Part shown: positions 1 through 9,565 of the stretch, piece after piece | How the letters are laid out: each line of letters opens with the position of its first letter | How positions within the stretch are numbered: position 1 is the first letter of the stretch | Origin: Marinobacter maroccanus | GTDB taxonomy: Bacteria > Pseudomonadota > Gammaproteobacteria > Pseudomonadales > Oleiphilaceae | Assembly: GCF_002933275.1 (NCBI RefSeq) | Contig: NZ_PSSX01000006.1 | Span: 158,418-222,417, forward strand | DNA length: 64,000 nucleotides | Direction of reading: 5' to 3' | Program-made: the position numbers and the translations under genes | The notes under the pieces: model-generated | The model's database searches: none | What the model was told of the DNA's origin: nothing | The model's input: only the letters and a program-made list of their open reading frames with translations

Positions 1-312
1 GGAGTTCAGGGCGATGGCCGCGATGCCGGCCGTCAAAGGATCAATGGGACCACCGATCAGGTCGGGGAGGCCGTAGAAGATAAAGAGGACCTGAACCAGA
101 ATCGGAGTGCCACGAAAGATTTCGATGTAGGCGGTTGCCGGCCACCGCAGGAACCACTTCTTGTTGATGCTCAGCAGGCCAAAGAAAATGCCCAGAGCAA
201 AACCGATAAGAAGACCGCCGAAGGAAATCAGCAGGGTGTAGGGAATCCCCTTTATCAGAAAAGGGATAGAGTCGATGGCTGCCTGCCAGTCGAACTGAAA
301 CTGGAATTCCAC
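1..312 (-). CDS. Amino-acid ABC transporter permease (5' part only)
   Basis: Inner-membrane permease of a polar amino-acid uptake system (HisM/GlnP type), cut by the window edge so only the first 104 residues are visible. I read it from a GTG at 312 with a GGAG Shine-Dalgarno at 322-327. The protein begins MEFQFQFDWQAAIDSIPFLI and continues through a first hydrophobic segment (IPYTLLISFGGLLIGFALGI) into the EIFRGTPILVQVLFIFYGLP stretch characteristic of this permease family. It lies 92 bp downstream of the binding-protein gene on the same strand, so the two are probably one operon with an ATPase beyond the edge. The exact substrate cannot be told. Confidence 0.85.
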   Translation of the reverse strand, partial: MEFQFQFDWQAAIDSIPFLIKGIPYTLLISFGGLLIGFALGIFFGLLSINKKWFLRWPATAYIEIFRGTPILVQVLFIFYGLPDLIGGPIDPLTAGIAAIALNS

Positions 313-403
313 AGTGAGAGTCTCCGCAGAGTTTTGGAGTCACGAATTGCCGGGGCAGTGATGCCCCGGCACAGGGAATCAGACCGCTTGGGTCCGGAAG
401 CCC

Positions 404-1162
404 TTACATGCCCTCAGGCATGGGGCCAAACCACTTTTCGTAGATGGTCTTATAGGTACCATCTTCCTTCATCGCGGCGAGGGCGTCGTTAACGTCATCA
501 ACCCACTCACTGCCATTCCTGAGGGCGATACCATACTGCTGGCCTTCATACAGCGGACCAACGGTTTTCACCTTGCCTTCACCCTTGGTGCGGGCGAAGT
601 AGCCCACGTTCGGCGCATCGTAGAAGACAGCATCAATGGAGCGGGACATCAGCGCCATGTACATGTCTGAGCTGCCAGGGTAAGGGGTTACGCCGTCATC
701 GGCTTCCAGGTTCTTGACCAGGTAGTCGTAACTGGTGCTACCGATCTTGGTGCCGATTTTCTTGCCTTCGAGGTCGTCGAATTCGCTGACATCGCCGTTG
801 CTCTCGCGAACAAGAATGCGCAGACCTGAATCGTAGTACGGATCTGAGAAGTCGACGATTTGCTCACGCTCCTCAGTAATGGTGATGCCGGCGATGGCAA
901 TGTCCACGTTACCGGTTTGCAGGGCAGGGATGATGCCGTTGAAATCCATGGTGTTGAGGTCAATCTCGAAACCGGCACGGTCGGCCACCTCGCGGATGAT
1001 CTCCATATCGAAACCGATCATCTCACCGGTTTCCTGGTCCATCATTTCAAACGGAACGAAACTGGGGTCGGTGACGACGCGCAGGGTTTCTGCACTGACG
1101 GTTCCTGCGGCAACGGTGAGTGCCAGGCTGGCGCTTAGGGTCTTCAGCCACTTCGTGCTCAT
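404..1162 (-). CDS. Amino-acid ABC transporter periplasmic binding protein
   Basis: Periplasmic solute-binding protein of family 3 (GlnH/HisJ type), 252 residues, which is normal length. It has a Sec signal peptide (basic MSTKWLKTL, hydrophobic core, likely cleavage after VSAE). The mature start TLRVVTDPSFVPFEM, then GFDMEIIREVADRAG and GNVDIAIAGITITEEREQIVDFSDPYY are the family's conserved ligand-binding segments. It precedes the permease gene, and an AAGGAG ribosome-binding site sits just upstream. The substrate is a polar amino acid by family; glutamine, histidine or arginine cannot be separated from sequence alone. Confidence 0.9.
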   Translation of the reverse strand: MSTKWLKTLSASLALTVAAGTVSAETLRVVTDPSFVPFEMMDQETGEMIGFDMEIIREVADRAGFEIDLNTMDFNGIIPALQTGNVDIAIAGITITEEREQIVDFSDPYYDSGLRILVRESNGDVSEFDDLEGKKIGTKIGSTSYDYLVKNLEADDGVTPYPGSSDMYMALMSRSIDAVFYDAPNVGYFARTKGEGKVKTVGPLYEGQQYGIALRNGSEWVDDVNDALAAMKEDGTYKTIYEKWFGPMPEGM

Positions 1163-1344
1163 ACATTCTCCTTTTCTTTCTTATGAGGCTCCATTTGCCC
1201 GGTAAGGCAAGCCGGACCAATCACTGCTGTTGACTGCGATCTCCGGGGAGCGTTGATGGAACTGCATCACATACACTTTAGACTATTACGCAGATGAGCA
1301 CAGGAAATCAAATGCTTGGCGGGGAGGCGGCGGCCGGGAGGGCT

Positions 1345-1450
1345 GTTGGATTACGGTCCTACGGACCTAATCCAACCTACGATGATGGCAGATTGAAAGG
1401 GGCTGGTAAGAACCGTAGGTCGGATTAGGCCCGAAGGGCCGTAATCCGAC
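1345..1450. repeat. Pair of inverted REP-like palindromes
   Basis: Two copies of the same palindromic element face each other: 1345-1381 (on the minus strand CGTAGGTTGGATTAGG then CCGTAATCCAAC) and 1414-1450 (CGTAGGTCGGATTAGG then CCGTAATCCGAC). A degenerate third copy lies at 9450-9482. Each copy folds into a hairpin. The inverted pair resembles a REP doublet (BIME/REPIN). The rest of 1163-1462 holds only the leader of the binding-protein gene. Confidence 0.75.
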
Positions 1451-1462
1451 ACCAGTACTACA

Positions 1463-2332
1463 TCAGAAAGCAATCTTCTCCCGCTCACTGATGCCCAGGT
1501 TCTTCCAGATGCTGATACTGGGCTCTACCTGGTTCAGGGTATAGAAATGCAAGCCTGGAGCACCGGCCTTCAACAGCTTCTCACACATCTCGGTGACCAC
1601 TTCCTCACCGAACTTGCGGATGGAATCCGTGTCGTCGCCGTAGGCTTCGAGCTGCTTGCGAATCCAGCGGGGAATTTCCGCGCCGCACATGTCCGAGAAA
1701 CGAACCAGGTTGGAGAAATTGACGATGGGCATGATGCCCGGCACAACCGGGATGGTAACGCCCATTTTCTCCAGCCGGTCGATGAAGTAGAAGTAGCTGT
1801 CTGCGTTGAAGAAGTACTGGGTAATGGCGCTGTTGGCACCGGCCTGAACCTTGCGGGCAAAGTTCTTCAGATCTTCTTCGGCATTGCGGGCCTGAGGATG
1901 AAACTCAGGGTACGCCGCCACTTCCAGGTTGAAGGTGTCGCCGCTGTGCTCACGGATAAACTCCACCAGCTCGTTGGCGTAGCGCAGCTCACCGGCGGCA
2001 CCCATACCGGAGGGCATGTCGCCCCGCAGGGCGACAATCCGGTTGATTCCGTGCTCCCGGTACAGATCCAGAAGCTCCCCGATTTCCTGGCGGGTGCCGC
2101 CGACGCAGGAAAGATGAGGTGCCGTGGAAATGCCCTGGCTATGCAGGTTGAGCACGGTCTCGATGGTGCGGTCCCGGGTGGAACCACCGGCGCCGAAGGT
2201 GACGGAGAAAAAGTCCGGATTCACCTCGGCCAGCTGGTTGCGCACGTTCTGCAGCTTTTCCTTGCCCTGGTCGGTCTTGGGCGGGAAAAACTCAAAGCTG
2301 AAACGGCGCTTGAACTGTTTCTGGGATTGCAT
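1463..2332 (-). CDS. metF: 5,10-methylenetetrahydrofolate reductase
   Basis: FAD-dependent cytosolic enzyme that reduces 5,10-methylene-THF to 5-methyl-THF, the methyl donor for methionine synthesis. It is 289 residues, close to the bacterial norm. Family hallmarks are the N-terminal FEFFPPKTDQG, FSVTFGAGGSTRDRT, NRIVALRGDMPSG and the C-terminal GLHFYTLNQ. It is the last gene of the minus-strand run metK-ahcY-metF and starts 12 bp after ahcY, so co-transcription is likely. That placement ties methyl-group supply to S-adenosylmethionine recycling. Confidence 0.97.
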   Translation of the reverse strand: MQSQKQFKRRFSFEFFPPKTDQGKEKLQNVRNQLAEVNPDFFSVTFGAGGSTRDRTIETVLNLHSQGISTAPHLSCVGGTRQEIGELLDLYREHGINRIVALRGDMPSGMGAAGELRYANELVEFIREHSGDTFNLEVAAYPEFHPQARNAEEDLKNFARKVQAGANSAITQYFFNADSYFYFIDRLEKMGVTIPVVPGIMPIVNFSNLVRFSDMCGAEIPRWIRKQLEAYGDDTDSIRKFGEEVVTEMCEKLLKAGAPGLHFYTLNQVEPSISIWKNLGISEREKIAF

Positions 2333-2344
2333 CTGTTTACCCGA

Positions 2345-3739
2345 TCAGTACTTGTAGCTTTCTGGCTTGTACGGGCCTTCGACCGGTACACCGATGTATT
2401 TCGCCTGCTCCGGAGTCATCTTGGTGATCACGCCACCAAAGCCTTCCACCATGGCCCGGGCCACTTCCTCGTCCAGGTGCTTGGGCAGAACCTGAACATA
2501 TACGCCTTTCTCGCGGGCATCTTCCGGCAGGTCGGCGAACTTGCGCTCGAACAGGTACATCTGAGCCAGAACCTGGTTGGCAAAGGAACCATCCATGATC
2601 CGTGACGGGTGACCGGTAGCGTTACCCAGGTTAACCAGGCGGCCTTCGGACAGCAGAATCAGGTGGTCGTTGGTGGCCTTGTCGCGGTAAACCACGTGCA
2701 CCTGCGGTTTCACCTCGTCCCATTCCCAGTTCTTGCGCATGTAGGCGGTATCGATCTCGTTGTCGAAGTGGCCGATATTGCACACCACGGCACCGCTCTT
2801 CAGCGCCTTGAGCATGTGCGCGTCGCACACGTTCATGTTGCCTGTGGTGGTGACCAGCAGATCGGTGTTCTGCAGCAGGTCGCGGTTCACGGCAGCCTCG
2901 GTACCGGTGTTCACTCCGTCAATGTACGGAGACACTACTTCAAAACCGTCCATGCACGCCTGCATGGCGCAGATCGGATCGGCCTCGGTCACTTTTACAA
3001 TCATGCCTTCCTGACGCAGCGAGGCGGCAGAGCCCTTGCCCACGTCGCCGTAACCAATCACCAGCGCTTTCTTGCCGGAAAGCAGGTGGTCGGTAGCGCG
3101 CTTGATAGCGTCGTTCAGGCTGTGGCGACAACCATACTTGTTGTCGTTCTTGGACTTGGTGACTGCGTCGTTAACGTTGATCGCCGGCACCTTCAGGGTG
3201 CCTTCGCGCAGCATTTCCTGCAGACGATGCACACCCGTGGTCGTCTCTTCGGTGACACCGTGGCAGTTGGCCAGAATCTCCGGATATTTTTCATGGAGCA
3301 GGGCGGTCAGGTCGCCGCCGTCATCCAGGATCATGTTCGGTTCCCAGCCATCCACGTCGGCACCGACGGTACGCTCGAGGCACCAGTCGTACTCTTCGTC
3401 GGTCTCGCCTTTCCAGGCAAACACGGGAATGCCCTGAGCTGCGATGGCGGCAGCGGCCTGATCCTGGGTAGAGAAGATGTTGCACGATGACCAGCGAACA
3501 TTGGCGCCCAGTTCCACCAGGGTCTCAATCAGCACGGCAGTCTGGATGGTCATGTGGATACAGCCCATGATGTTGGCGCCTTTCAGCGGCTGCTCGGCTT
3601 TGTATTTCTCGCGGAGCTTTATCAGGGCAGGCATTTCGCCTTCAGCGATGTTGATTTCCTTTCGGCCCCAGCCGGCCAGGGAAATATCGCGAACTTTGTA
3701 GTCGTCAAAGCTGTTCAGTTTTTCTGCGGGAGTGCTCAT
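2345..3739 (-). CDS. ahcY: Adenosylhomocysteinase
   Basis: NAD-dependent tetrameric enzyme that splits S-adenosylhomocysteine into adenosine and homocysteine, removing the product inhibitor of methyltransferases. It is 464 residues, with the NAD-binding Rossmann loop [14 protein letters not shown], the substrate-side segments [17 protein letters not shown] and [16 protein letters not shown], and the C-terminal PYKPESYKY ending in the lysine-tyrosine tail typical of the family. The start is supported by an AGGAGA site at 3745-3750. It lies between metK and metF in the methyl-cycle cluster. A 9-bp hairpin occupies the 63-bp gap to metK. Confidence 0.98.
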   Translation of the reverse strand: MSTPAEKLNSFDDYKVRDISLAGWGRKEINIAEGEMPALIKLREKYKAEQPLKGANIMGCIHMTIQTAVLIETLVELGANVRWSSCNIFSTQDQAAAAIAAQGIPVFAWKGETDEEYDWCLERTVGADVDGWEPNMILDDGGDLTALLHEKYPEILANCHGVTEETTTGVHRLQEMLREGTLKVPAINVNDAVTKSKNDNKYGCRHSLNDAIKRATDHLLSGKKALVIGYGDVGKGSAASLRQEGMIVKVTEADPICAMQACMDGFEVVSPYIDGVNTGTEAAVNRDLLQNTDLLVTTTGNMNVCDAHMLKALKSGAVVCNIGHFDNEIDTAYMRKNWEWDEVKPQVHVVYRDKATNDHLILLSEGRLVNLGNATGHPSRIMDGSFANQVLAQMYLFERKFADLPEDAREKGVYVQVLPKHLDEEVARAMVEGFGGVITKMTPEQAKYIGVPVEGPYKPESYKY

Positions 3740-3767
3740 GGTGTTCTCCTGTCAGTCAGTTTGGCTT

Positions 3768-3793
3768 GGGCGTATGCCTGATGACATACGCCC
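3768..3793 (-). promoter_or_regulatory. Hairpin in the metK-ahcY gap
   Basis: A perfect 9-bp inverted repeat (GGGCGTATG / CATACGCCC, 8-nt loop) sits between the metK stop and the ahcY ribosome-binding site. No run of T follows it on the minus strand, so it is not a good intrinsic terminator. I could not match it to the SAH riboswitch consensus. An mRNA processing or stability hairpin is possible. Confidence 0.5.
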
Positions 3794-3802
3794 GAAATCG
3801 GT

Positions 3803-4993
3803 TTAGATACCAGCAGCATCCTTGAGAGCCGCGGCGCGATCGGTCTTCTCCCACGGGAAGGCGGTAAAGGTCTTGCCGCCGACCGTCATTTCATAGGGAT
3901 CGCGGCCGAAGTGTCCGTAGGCTGCGGTCGCCCGGTACATCGGGTGCAGCAGATCGAGCATGTTGGTAATCGCGTAGGGCCGCAGGTCGAAGTTGTCGCG
4001 CACCAGTTCAATGATCTTGTCGTCGCTGATCTTGCCGGTGCCGAAAGTGTTCAGGGAGATCGACGTCGGCTGCGCCACACCGATGGCGTAGGACACCTGG
4101 ATCTCACACTTGTCAGCCAGTCCGGCGGCGACGATGTTCTTGGCAACGTAGCGGCCGGCGTAGGCGGCGGAGCGGTCAACCTTGGATGGATCCTTGCCGG
4201 AGAAAGCACCGCCACCGTGGCGTGCCATGCCGCCGTAGGTGTCTACGATTATCTTGCGGCCGGTCAGGCCACAGTCGCCAACGGGCCCACCGATCACGAA
4301 CTTGCCGGTCGGGTTGATGTGGAACTGGGTGTCCTTGTGCAGCAGCTCGGCTGGCAGGGCGTGCTTGACGATCAGTTCCATCACCGCTTCTTTCAGGTCT
4401 TCCTGGGTCACGTCCTCATCGTGCTGGGTAGACAGAACCACCGCGTCGATACCAGCAACCCGGCCGTTTTCGTAGCGGCAGGTCACCTGGCTCTTGGCGT
4501 CCGGGCGCAGCCAAGGCAGCAGGCCGCTCTTGCGGGCTTCGGCCTGGCGCTGAACCAGACGATGAGAGAAGGTGATCGGCGCCGGCATCAGCACATCGGT
4601 TTCGTTGCTGGCGTAGCCGAACATGAGGCCCTGGTCGCCGGCACCCTGGTCTTCCGGCTTCTGGCGGTCAACGCCCTGGGCGATATCGACGGACTGCTTG
4701 CCAATGATGTTGATGATGCCGCAGGTGTCGCCGTCATAACCCACTTTCGAGGAGGTGTAGCCGATGTCCTTGATCACGCCGCGCACCAGGTCTTCCAGAT
4801 CGACCCAGGCACTGGTGGTGATCTCACCGCCAACGATGGCCACACCGGTTTTTACCATGGTTTCGCAGGCAACCCGGGCATGCGGGTCGTCGGTCAGGAT
4901 GGCATCCAGCACGGCATCAGAGATCTGGTCTGCCAGTTTGTCCGGATGGCCTTCAGAGACCGATTCGGAAGTGAAGATGTTGTAGTCAGCCAT
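3803..4993 (-). CDS. metK: S-adenosylmethionine synthetase
   Basis: Makes S-adenosylmethionine from methionine and ATP in the cytosol. The product is 396 residues and begins [20 protein letters not shown] chose the ATG at 4991-4993, preceded by GAGGAG at 5001-5007, over an upstream in-frame extension that has no family similarity. Signature motifs visible are the N-terminal [17 protein letters not shown] and the [19 protein letters not shown] phosphate-binding loop. It is the first gene of metK-ahcY-metF. A perfect palindrome matching the one before the ArsR-methyltransferase gene lies 117 bp upstream, so transcription is probably controlled by that regulator. Confidence 0.98.
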   Translation of the reverse strand: MADYNIFTSESVSEGHPDKLADQISDAVLDAILTDDPHARVACETMVKTGVAIVGGEITTSAWVDLEDLVRGVIKDIGYTSSKVGYDGDTCGIINIIGKQSVDIAQGVDRQKPEDQGAGDQGLMFGYASNETDVLMPAPITFSHRLVQRQAEARKSGLLPWLRPDAKSQVTCRYENGRVAGIDAVVLSTQHDEDVTQEDLKEAVMELIVKHALPAELLHKDTQFHINPTGKFVIGGPVGDCGLTGRKIIVDTYGGMARHGGGAFSGKDPSKVDRSAAYAGRYVAKNIVAAGLADKCEIQVSYAIGVAQPTSISLNTFGTGKISDDKIIELVRDNFDLRPYAITNMLDLLHPMYRATAAYGHFGRDPYEMTVGGKTFTAFPWEKTDRAAALKDAAGI

Positions 4994-5085
4994 AACACAT
5001 GCTCCTCTTGTGAGCGATTCAAATTCAGTCCGGTAAGCGACTTTCTTAAAGCGCTTTCCGGTATCCGGTTTGGTGGTCTGTGTAA

Positions 5086-5107
5086 GGATACGTAAAACTA
5101 CGTATCC
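5086..5107 (-). promoter_or_regulatory. Hairpin in the metK leader
   Basis: A perfect inverted repeat (GGATACGTA, loop AAAC, TACGTATCC) lies directly beside the ATATCAA palindrome. It could be a second operator, or an RNA hairpin in the metK leader or at the end of the upstream gene. No T-run follows it on the minus strand. Confidence 0.45.
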
Positions 5108-5109
5108 GT

Positions 5110-5129
5110 ATATCAAAATTTGTTGATAT
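5110..5129. promoter_or_regulatory. Putative SahR-like operator before metK
   Basis: Palindrome ATATCAA-N6-TTGATAT, 117 bp upstream of the metK start. The same arms and spacing occur at 6188-6207 before the ArsR-methyltransferase gene. Two identical half-site architectures in the two upstream regions support binding by the ArsR-type protein encoded between them. Confidence 0.65.
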
Positions 5130-5143
5130 TGCGATTCAGGTCG

Positions 5144-6145
5144 TCAAATCTGGCCGCTGTGTTTCCAGAATTCGCGTACCTGGATCTGAAAACCGTTGCG
5201 CAAGCCGATAAACAGCTGTTCTCCGGCAACCAGGCCGGCGTCCGCTGCCCAGGTGGTGAGCTCTTCCGGTTCAAAACCCAGCCAGAGATCACCGCAGTTT
5301 GCCTTTGCCCAGTCCTGGTCGTGGCTGCACAGATCGCTGATGACGAAGCAGCCGCCGTTGTTCATCAGCGCCGCGGCATCCAGGAAGATGTCGGCGGGGC
5401 TGGGTACGTGGTGCAGAACCATGTTGGCAACCACCAGGTCAAACGCATCGCCCCGGGCCAGCAGGGTGTCGGTAACGCCCTCAATCAGGTCGATGTTGTT
5501 CAGCCGTTCATCAATACAGGTACGGGTTGCCTTGGCCAGCATGTCACGGCTGTTATCCAGGGCGACCACATGCCCACAATGCTCGGCCAGCACTGGCAGG
5601 AAGGCGCCTTCGCCGGGGCCGATTTCCAGAGCCGCCTGCCACCGGTGTTTGCGGGACCGCTTGCGGATCATTTCCGCCACTGGCTCTGCATAAAGATCAA
5701 AGGCAGCGATCAGCTCCTGCTGCTCCCGGAACTGCTCGGCATGGCGAGCAAAGAAGGCCTGGGACTGATCCGCACGCTGGGTGCGGATGGCTTCGATTCG
5801 TTCCTGCAGATGCGGCGGTAGAGGCACCCGGTCTACCGCTTCAAATATCTGCCGAATGGTCTGGTCGGTAGGCTTGTCGCTGTCCAGGTGCAGCGGGCGA
5901 CGATAGAAAATCGCATTGCCCTCACGCTGGGGCTCAAGCAGACCGGCCTTGTTCATCACTTTCAGATGATGGCTCATGCCAGACTGGCGCATATCAAATA
6001 GCTGGCTGAGCTCCAGTACCCCGAAGGTATCCCTTCTCAGCACGCGCAAAATCTCCAGACGCAACGGATCCCCGCTTGCTTTGAAGATCGGGGCCAGTGC
6101 CTCCACGGAGGACAGGTTATCGGCGTGTGCGTTCATGGATGTCAT
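5144..6145 (-). CDS. ArsR-family regulator fused to SAM-dependent methyltransferase (SahR-like)
   Basis: Two-domain protein. Residues about 10-90 form an ArsR winged helix (LAPIFKASGDPLRLEILRVL, then LFDMRQSGMSHHLKVMNKAGLL as recognition region). The C-terminal half is a class I methyltransferase fold with the glycine-rich ALEIGPGEGAFLPVL motif and VANMVLHHVPSP. I start at the ATG at 6145 (MTSMNAHADN); a TTG at 6178 is possible, and no strong Shine-Dalgarno decides it. No metal-binding cysteines typical of arsenic or zinc sensors are evident. The position upstream of metK-ahcY-metF and the shared palindromes suggest SahR-type control of the SAM cycle. That assignment is inference; the domain architecture is directly visible. 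Confidence 0.85.
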   Translation of the reverse strand: MTSMNAHADNLSSVEALAPIFKASGDPLRLEILRVLRRDTFGVLELSQLFDMRQSGMSHHLKVMNKAGLLEPQREGNAIFYRRPLHLDSDKPTDQTIRQIFEAVDRVPLPPHLQERIEAIRTQRADQSQAFFARHAEQFREQQELIAAFDLYAEPVAEMIRKRSRKHRWQAALEIGPGEGAFLPVLAEHCGHVVALDNSRDMLAKATRTCIDERLNNIDLIEGVTDTLLARGDAFDLVVANMVLHHVPSPADIFLDAAALMNNGGCFVISDLCSHDQDWAKANCGDLWLGFEPEELTTWAADAGLVAGEQLFIGLRNGFQIQVREFWKHSGQI

Positions 6146-6187
6146 GGGAGCGAAGTGTAGGGTGCTTCGAGTGGCCAATCAATAGGC

Positions 6188-6207
6188 ATATCAAAAAATT
6201 TTGATAT
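6188..6207. promoter_or_regulatory. Putative autoregulatory SahR-like operator
   Basis: Palindrome ATATCAAAAAATTTTGATAT, with the same ATATCAA-N6-TTGATAT layout as the site before metK. It lies just upstream of the ArsR-methyltransferase gene and about 175 bp upstream of the divergent tktA, so it could autoregulate the former and possibly affect the latter. Confidence 0.65.
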
Positions 6208-6381
6208 AGAGTTATCATTCTTTGAAATCAGGCCCTTTCGGAAATCCACAGGCAAACAATCGTGAAACAGGCGCATGCTGATTTGCCCCGGCACACACTA
6301 ATCGGCGAAAATACGCGCCTCATTTTGATCGCCCTTTAATCACTACGAATTCTTTTCCTGCAAAACACTGGAGAAACGTCA

Positions 6382-8382
6382 ATGCCGTCTCGTAAAGATC
6401 TCGCCAACGCCATTCGCGCGCTGAGCATGGATGCGGTTCAGAAAGCCAAGTCCGGCCACCCGGGTGCGCCCATGGGTATGGCGGATATCGCCGAGGTTCT
6501 GTGGAACGATTACCTGAGCCACAACCCGGCCAACCCTCAGTGGGCCAACCGTGACCGCTTCGTGCTGTCCAACGGTCACGGCTCCATGCTGCAGTATTCC
6601 CTGCTGCACCTGAGCGGTTACGACGTTTCCATCGACGACATCAAGAATTTCCGTCAGCTGCACTCCAAGACCCCGGGCCATCCCGAATATGGCTACACCC
6701 CGGGCATTGAAACCACCACCGGCCCGCTGGGCCAGGGCATTGCCAACGCTGTTGGTTTCGCCATTGCCGAAAAGTCCCTGACGGCGCAGTTCAATCGTCC
6801 GGGCCACGAGATTGTTGACCATTACACCTACGCGTTTTTGGGCGATGGCTGCCTGATGGAAGGCATCTCCCACGAAGTGGCATCTCTTGCCGGTACTCTG
6901 GGTCTGGGCAAGCTGGTCATGTTCTATGACGACAACGGCATTTCCATTGACGGTGAAGTGGACGGCTGGTTTACCGACAACACCCCGCAGCGTTTCGAGT
7001 CCTACGGTTGGCAGGTGATTCCGGCCGTAGATGGCCACGATTCTGATGCCGTCCGCGCTGCCATCGAGGCGGCCCGCGCCAATACCGACCAGCCGACTCT
7101 GATCTGCTGCAAGACCATCATCGGCTTTGGCTCCCCGAACAAGCAGGGCAAGGAAAGCTGTCACGGCGCCCCCCTGGGTGACGACGAAATCACCTTGACC
7201 CGCGAGCAGTTGGGTTGGCAGCACGGACCGTTCGAAATCCCGGCCGACATTGCCAGTGCCTGGAATGCCCGTGAAAAAGGTGCCGCTGCCCAGTCCGAGT
7301 GGGAGCAGAAGTTTGCTGCCTACGAGAAGGCTGAGCCGGAGCTGGCCGCGGAATTCAAACGCCGCATGGCCGGTGACCTGCCTGCCGATTTCGCCGAGAA
7401 GGCCCATGCGTACATCCAGGAATGCCAGGACAAAGGCGAGACCGTGGCTTCCCGCAAAGCCTCCCAGAACACCCTGAACGCCTACGGCCCGTTGCTGCCG
7501 GAACTGATGGGCGGCTCCGCCGACCTGGCCGGTTCCAACCTGACTATCTGGTCCGACACCAAGGGTCTGACCAAAGAAGACGCAAGCGGCAACTACATCT
7601 ACTATGGTGTTCGCGAGTTCGGCATGGCCGCCATCATGAACGGTATCGCCCTGCACGGCGGTTTCGTACCCTACGGCGCGACTTTCCTGATCTTCATGGA
7701 ATACTGCCGCAACGCCGTGCGCATGGCCGCACTGATGAAGCAGCGTTCCATCTTCGTGTTCACCCACGATTCCATTGGCCTGGGCGAAGACGGCCCGACA
7801 CACCAGCCGATCGAGCAGATGGCCAGCCTGCGCACCACGCCCAACATGAGCATGTGGCGCCCCGCTGACACCGTTGAATCTGCAGTGGCCTGGAAAGCAG
7901 CCCTTGAGCGCACCGATGGTCCGACAGCCATGGTGTTCTCCCGTCAGGGCCTGCCGGCCCAGCCCCGCGATGCCCAGCAGCTCTCGGATGTGGCCAAGGG
8001 CGCCTACATCCTGTCCGACAGCGAAGGCACACCGGACCTGATCCTGATCGCCACCGGCTCCGAAGTGGCCCTGGCCCAGGACGCTGCCGGCACCCTGCGT
8101 GAGCAAGGCAAGAAAGTGCGCGTGGTCTCCATGCCGTCCACCGATGTATTCGATGCCCAGAGCGCCGAGTACAAGCAGCAGGTTCTGCCGCTGGACGTGA
8201 CCAATCGCATCGCCATCGAAGCCGGCATTGCCGACTATTGGTACAAGTACGTTGGCCTGGATGGTCGCATCATTGGCATGACCACCTTTGGTGAGTCCGC
8301 CCCTGCGGGCGAGCTGTTCAAGGAATTCGGCTTCACCGTCGACAACGTCCTGGAAGTGGCTGCCGAGCTGCTGGACGCCTGA
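6382..8382 (+). CDS. tktA: Transketolase
   Basis: Thiamine-diphosphate enzyme of the non-oxidative pentose phosphate pathway, moving two-carbon units between sugar phosphates. It has the standard 666 residues. It opens [32 protein letters not shown], carries the ThDP-binding [12 protein letters not shown] motif ending about 30 residues later in DDNGIS, and the pyrimidine-domain [19 protein letters not shown] site precedes the ATG. Its stop overlaps the epd start (TGATG), indicating translational coupling in the tktA-epd-pgk-fba operon. Confidence 0.98.
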   Translation: MPSRKDLANAIRALSMDAVQKAKSGHPGAPMGMADIAEVLWNDYLSHNPANPQWANRDRFVLSNGHGSMLQYSLLHLSGYDVSIDDIKNFRQLHSKTPGHPEYGYTPGIETTTGPLGQGIANAVGFAIAEKSLTAQFNRPGHEIVDHYTYAFLGDGCLMEGISHEVASLAGTLGLGKLVMFYDDNGISIDGEVDGWFTDNTPQRFESYGWQVIPAVDGHDSDAVRAAIEAARANTDQPTLICCKTIIGFGSPNKQGKESCHGAPLGDDEITLTREQLGWQHGPFEIPADIASAWNAREKGAAAQSEWEQKFAAYEKAEPELAAEFKRRMAGDLPADFAEKAHAYIQECQDKGETVASRKASQNTLNAYGPLLPELMGGSADLAGSNLTIWSDTKGLTKEDASGNYIYYGVREFGMAAIMNGIALHGGFVPYGATFLIFMEYCRNAVRMAALMKQRSIFVFTHDSIGLGEDGPTHQPIEQMASLRTTPNMSMWRPADTVESAVAWKAALERTDGPTAMVFSRQGLPAQPRDAQQLSDVAKGAYILSDSEGTPDLILIATGSEVALAQDAAGTLREQGKKVRVVSMPSTDVFDAQSAEYKQQVLPLDVTNRIAIEAGIADYWYKYVGLDGRIIGMTTFGESAPAGELFKEFGFTVDNVLEVAAELLDA

Positions 8383-9416
8383 TGACGGACTCTGCGCCTT
8401 TTCGTGTCGCCATCAACGGGTACGGCCGAATCGGCCAGTGCGTGTTGCGTGCGCTCTATGAAAACGGCTTCCGCGACCACCTGCAGGTGGTCGCTATTAA
8501 TGAGCTGTCGGACATTGACACCATTGCCCACCTGACCCGATACGATTCCACCCATGGCCGGTTCCAGGGTGACATTTCGGTATCGGGCCAGGATCTGATG
8601 GTCAATGGCGATGCCATCCGGGTTTTGCGCCATGCTGAGCCGGCAGATCTGCCATGGGGCCTGCTGGACGTGGATCTGGTGCTGGAGTGCTCTGGCGCCT
8701 TCTCCGATCGGGCCACAGCGCAAAAACACATTGATGCCGGTGCCAAGCGTTTGCTGTTCTCTCAGCCGGCGGAATCCGACGTGGACCGCACTGTGGTCTA
8801 TGGCGTCAACCACGCCGACCTCACAGCAGAAGACGCCATTGTTGCCGCGGCCTCCTGCACGACCAACTGCCTGGTGCCGGTGATCAAGGTGCTGGACGAA
8901 GCGTTTGGTGTGGAGCAGGGCAGCACCACAACGATCCACGCCGCCATGAACGACCAGCCGGTGATCGACGCCTACCACCACCAGGACCTGCGCCGAACCC
9001 GCAGTGCCCTGCACAACATCGTTCCGGTGGAAACTGGCCTCGCCAAAGGTATCGAACGCCTGTTGCCGAATATGGAAGGCCGATTCAGCTCGGTGGCCAT
9101 GCGGGTGCCGACCATGAACGTCTCGGCCATTGATATGGTAGTGAATGTGGCCAAGGCCACCGACGTGACAGCGGTGAACAACCTGTTAAAAGAGGCCGCC
9201 TACGGCCCGTTGAAGAGCATACTCGGCTATACCGACGAACTGCTGGCCAGCTCCGATTTTAACCACGACGCCCATTCCGGCGTAGTGGACGGCGGCCAGA
9301 CCCGGGTAACCGGGGGCACCATGGTGAAAGTGCTGTGCTGGTTCGATAATGAGTGGGGGTTCGCGAACCGGATGCTCGACGTCAGCCGTAGCTGGCTGAC
9401 GAAACACAGAACCTGA
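8382..9416 (+). CDS. epd: Erythrose-4-phosphate / glyceraldehyde-3-phosphate dehydrogenase (Epd type)
   Basis: NAD-dependent dehydrogenase of the GAPDH superfamily, 344 residues. The Rossmann start VAINGYGRIGQCVLRALYENG, the catalytic-cysteine motif AAASCTTNCLVPVIKVLDEA, HDQ-like MNDQPVIDAYHHQDLRRTR and the end CWFDNEWGFANRMLD match the Epd branch better than classical GapA. Epd oxidises erythrose 4-phosphate towards pyridoxal phosphate synthesis, though Epd-type enzymes can retain GAPDH activity. It is translationally coupled to tktA. Between this gene and pgk are a degenerate REP-like element and a GGGGTCAGATGA palindrome. Confidence 0.92.
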   Translation: MTDSAPFRVAINGYGRIGQCVLRALYENGFRDHLQVVAINELSDIDTIAHLTRYDSTHGRFQGDISVSGQDLMVNGDAIRVLRHAEPADLPWGLLDVDLVLECSGAFSDRATAQKHIDAGAKRLLFSQPAESDVDRTVVYGVNHADLTAEDAIVAAASCTTNCLVPVIKVLDEAFGVEQGSTTTIHAAMNDQPVIDAYHHQDLRRTRSALHNIVPVETGLAKGIERLLPNMEGRFSSVAMRVPTMNVSAIDMVVNVAKATDVTAVNNLLKEAAYGPLKSILGYTDELLASSDFNHDAHSGVVDGGQTRVTGGTMVKVLCWFDNEWGFANRMLDVSRSWLTKHRT

Positions 9417-9449
9417 TTGTCGGTTATCGCTGCACTCGAACCGACCTAC

Positions 9450-9482
9450 CGTAGGTCGGATTGAACGCAGTGAAAATCCGAC
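9450..9482 (+). repeat. Degenerate REP-like element
   Basis: CGTAGGTCGGATT followed by AATCCGAC closes a hairpin. The outer sequence matches the 1414-1450 copy but the centre differs. Confidence 0.6.
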
Positions 9483-9506
9483 AGTTGGCTGGAAAAGATT
9501 GAAAAC

Positions 9507-9536
9507 GGGGTCAGATGAACGCTTTCATCTGACCCC
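9507..9536. repeat. GGGGTCAGATGA palindrome, copy 1
   Basis: GGGGTCAGATGAA at 9507-9519 is exactly complementary to TTCATCTGACCCC at 9524-9536, with a 4-nt loop. It is the first of several copies in the window (24392, 25205, 43471 and 43520 variants). Here it stands 29 bp before pgk, with no T-run, so it is not an obvious terminator. Confidence 0.8.
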
Positions 9537-9565
9537 ATGTTCATGCAGATATAGGGAAGATTGTT

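Noticed and set aside
2609..3490. Long ORFs antisense to ahcY and other GC-rich genes (for example 293 aa here, 575 aa opposite tktA)
   Set aside because: They are third-position shadows of highly biased genes with no ribosome-binding sites and no family motifs.
3740..3802. SAH riboswitch before ahcY
   Set aside because: The conserved GAGGAGCGCUGC and AGGCUCGG-type blocks are not present in the 63-bp gap.
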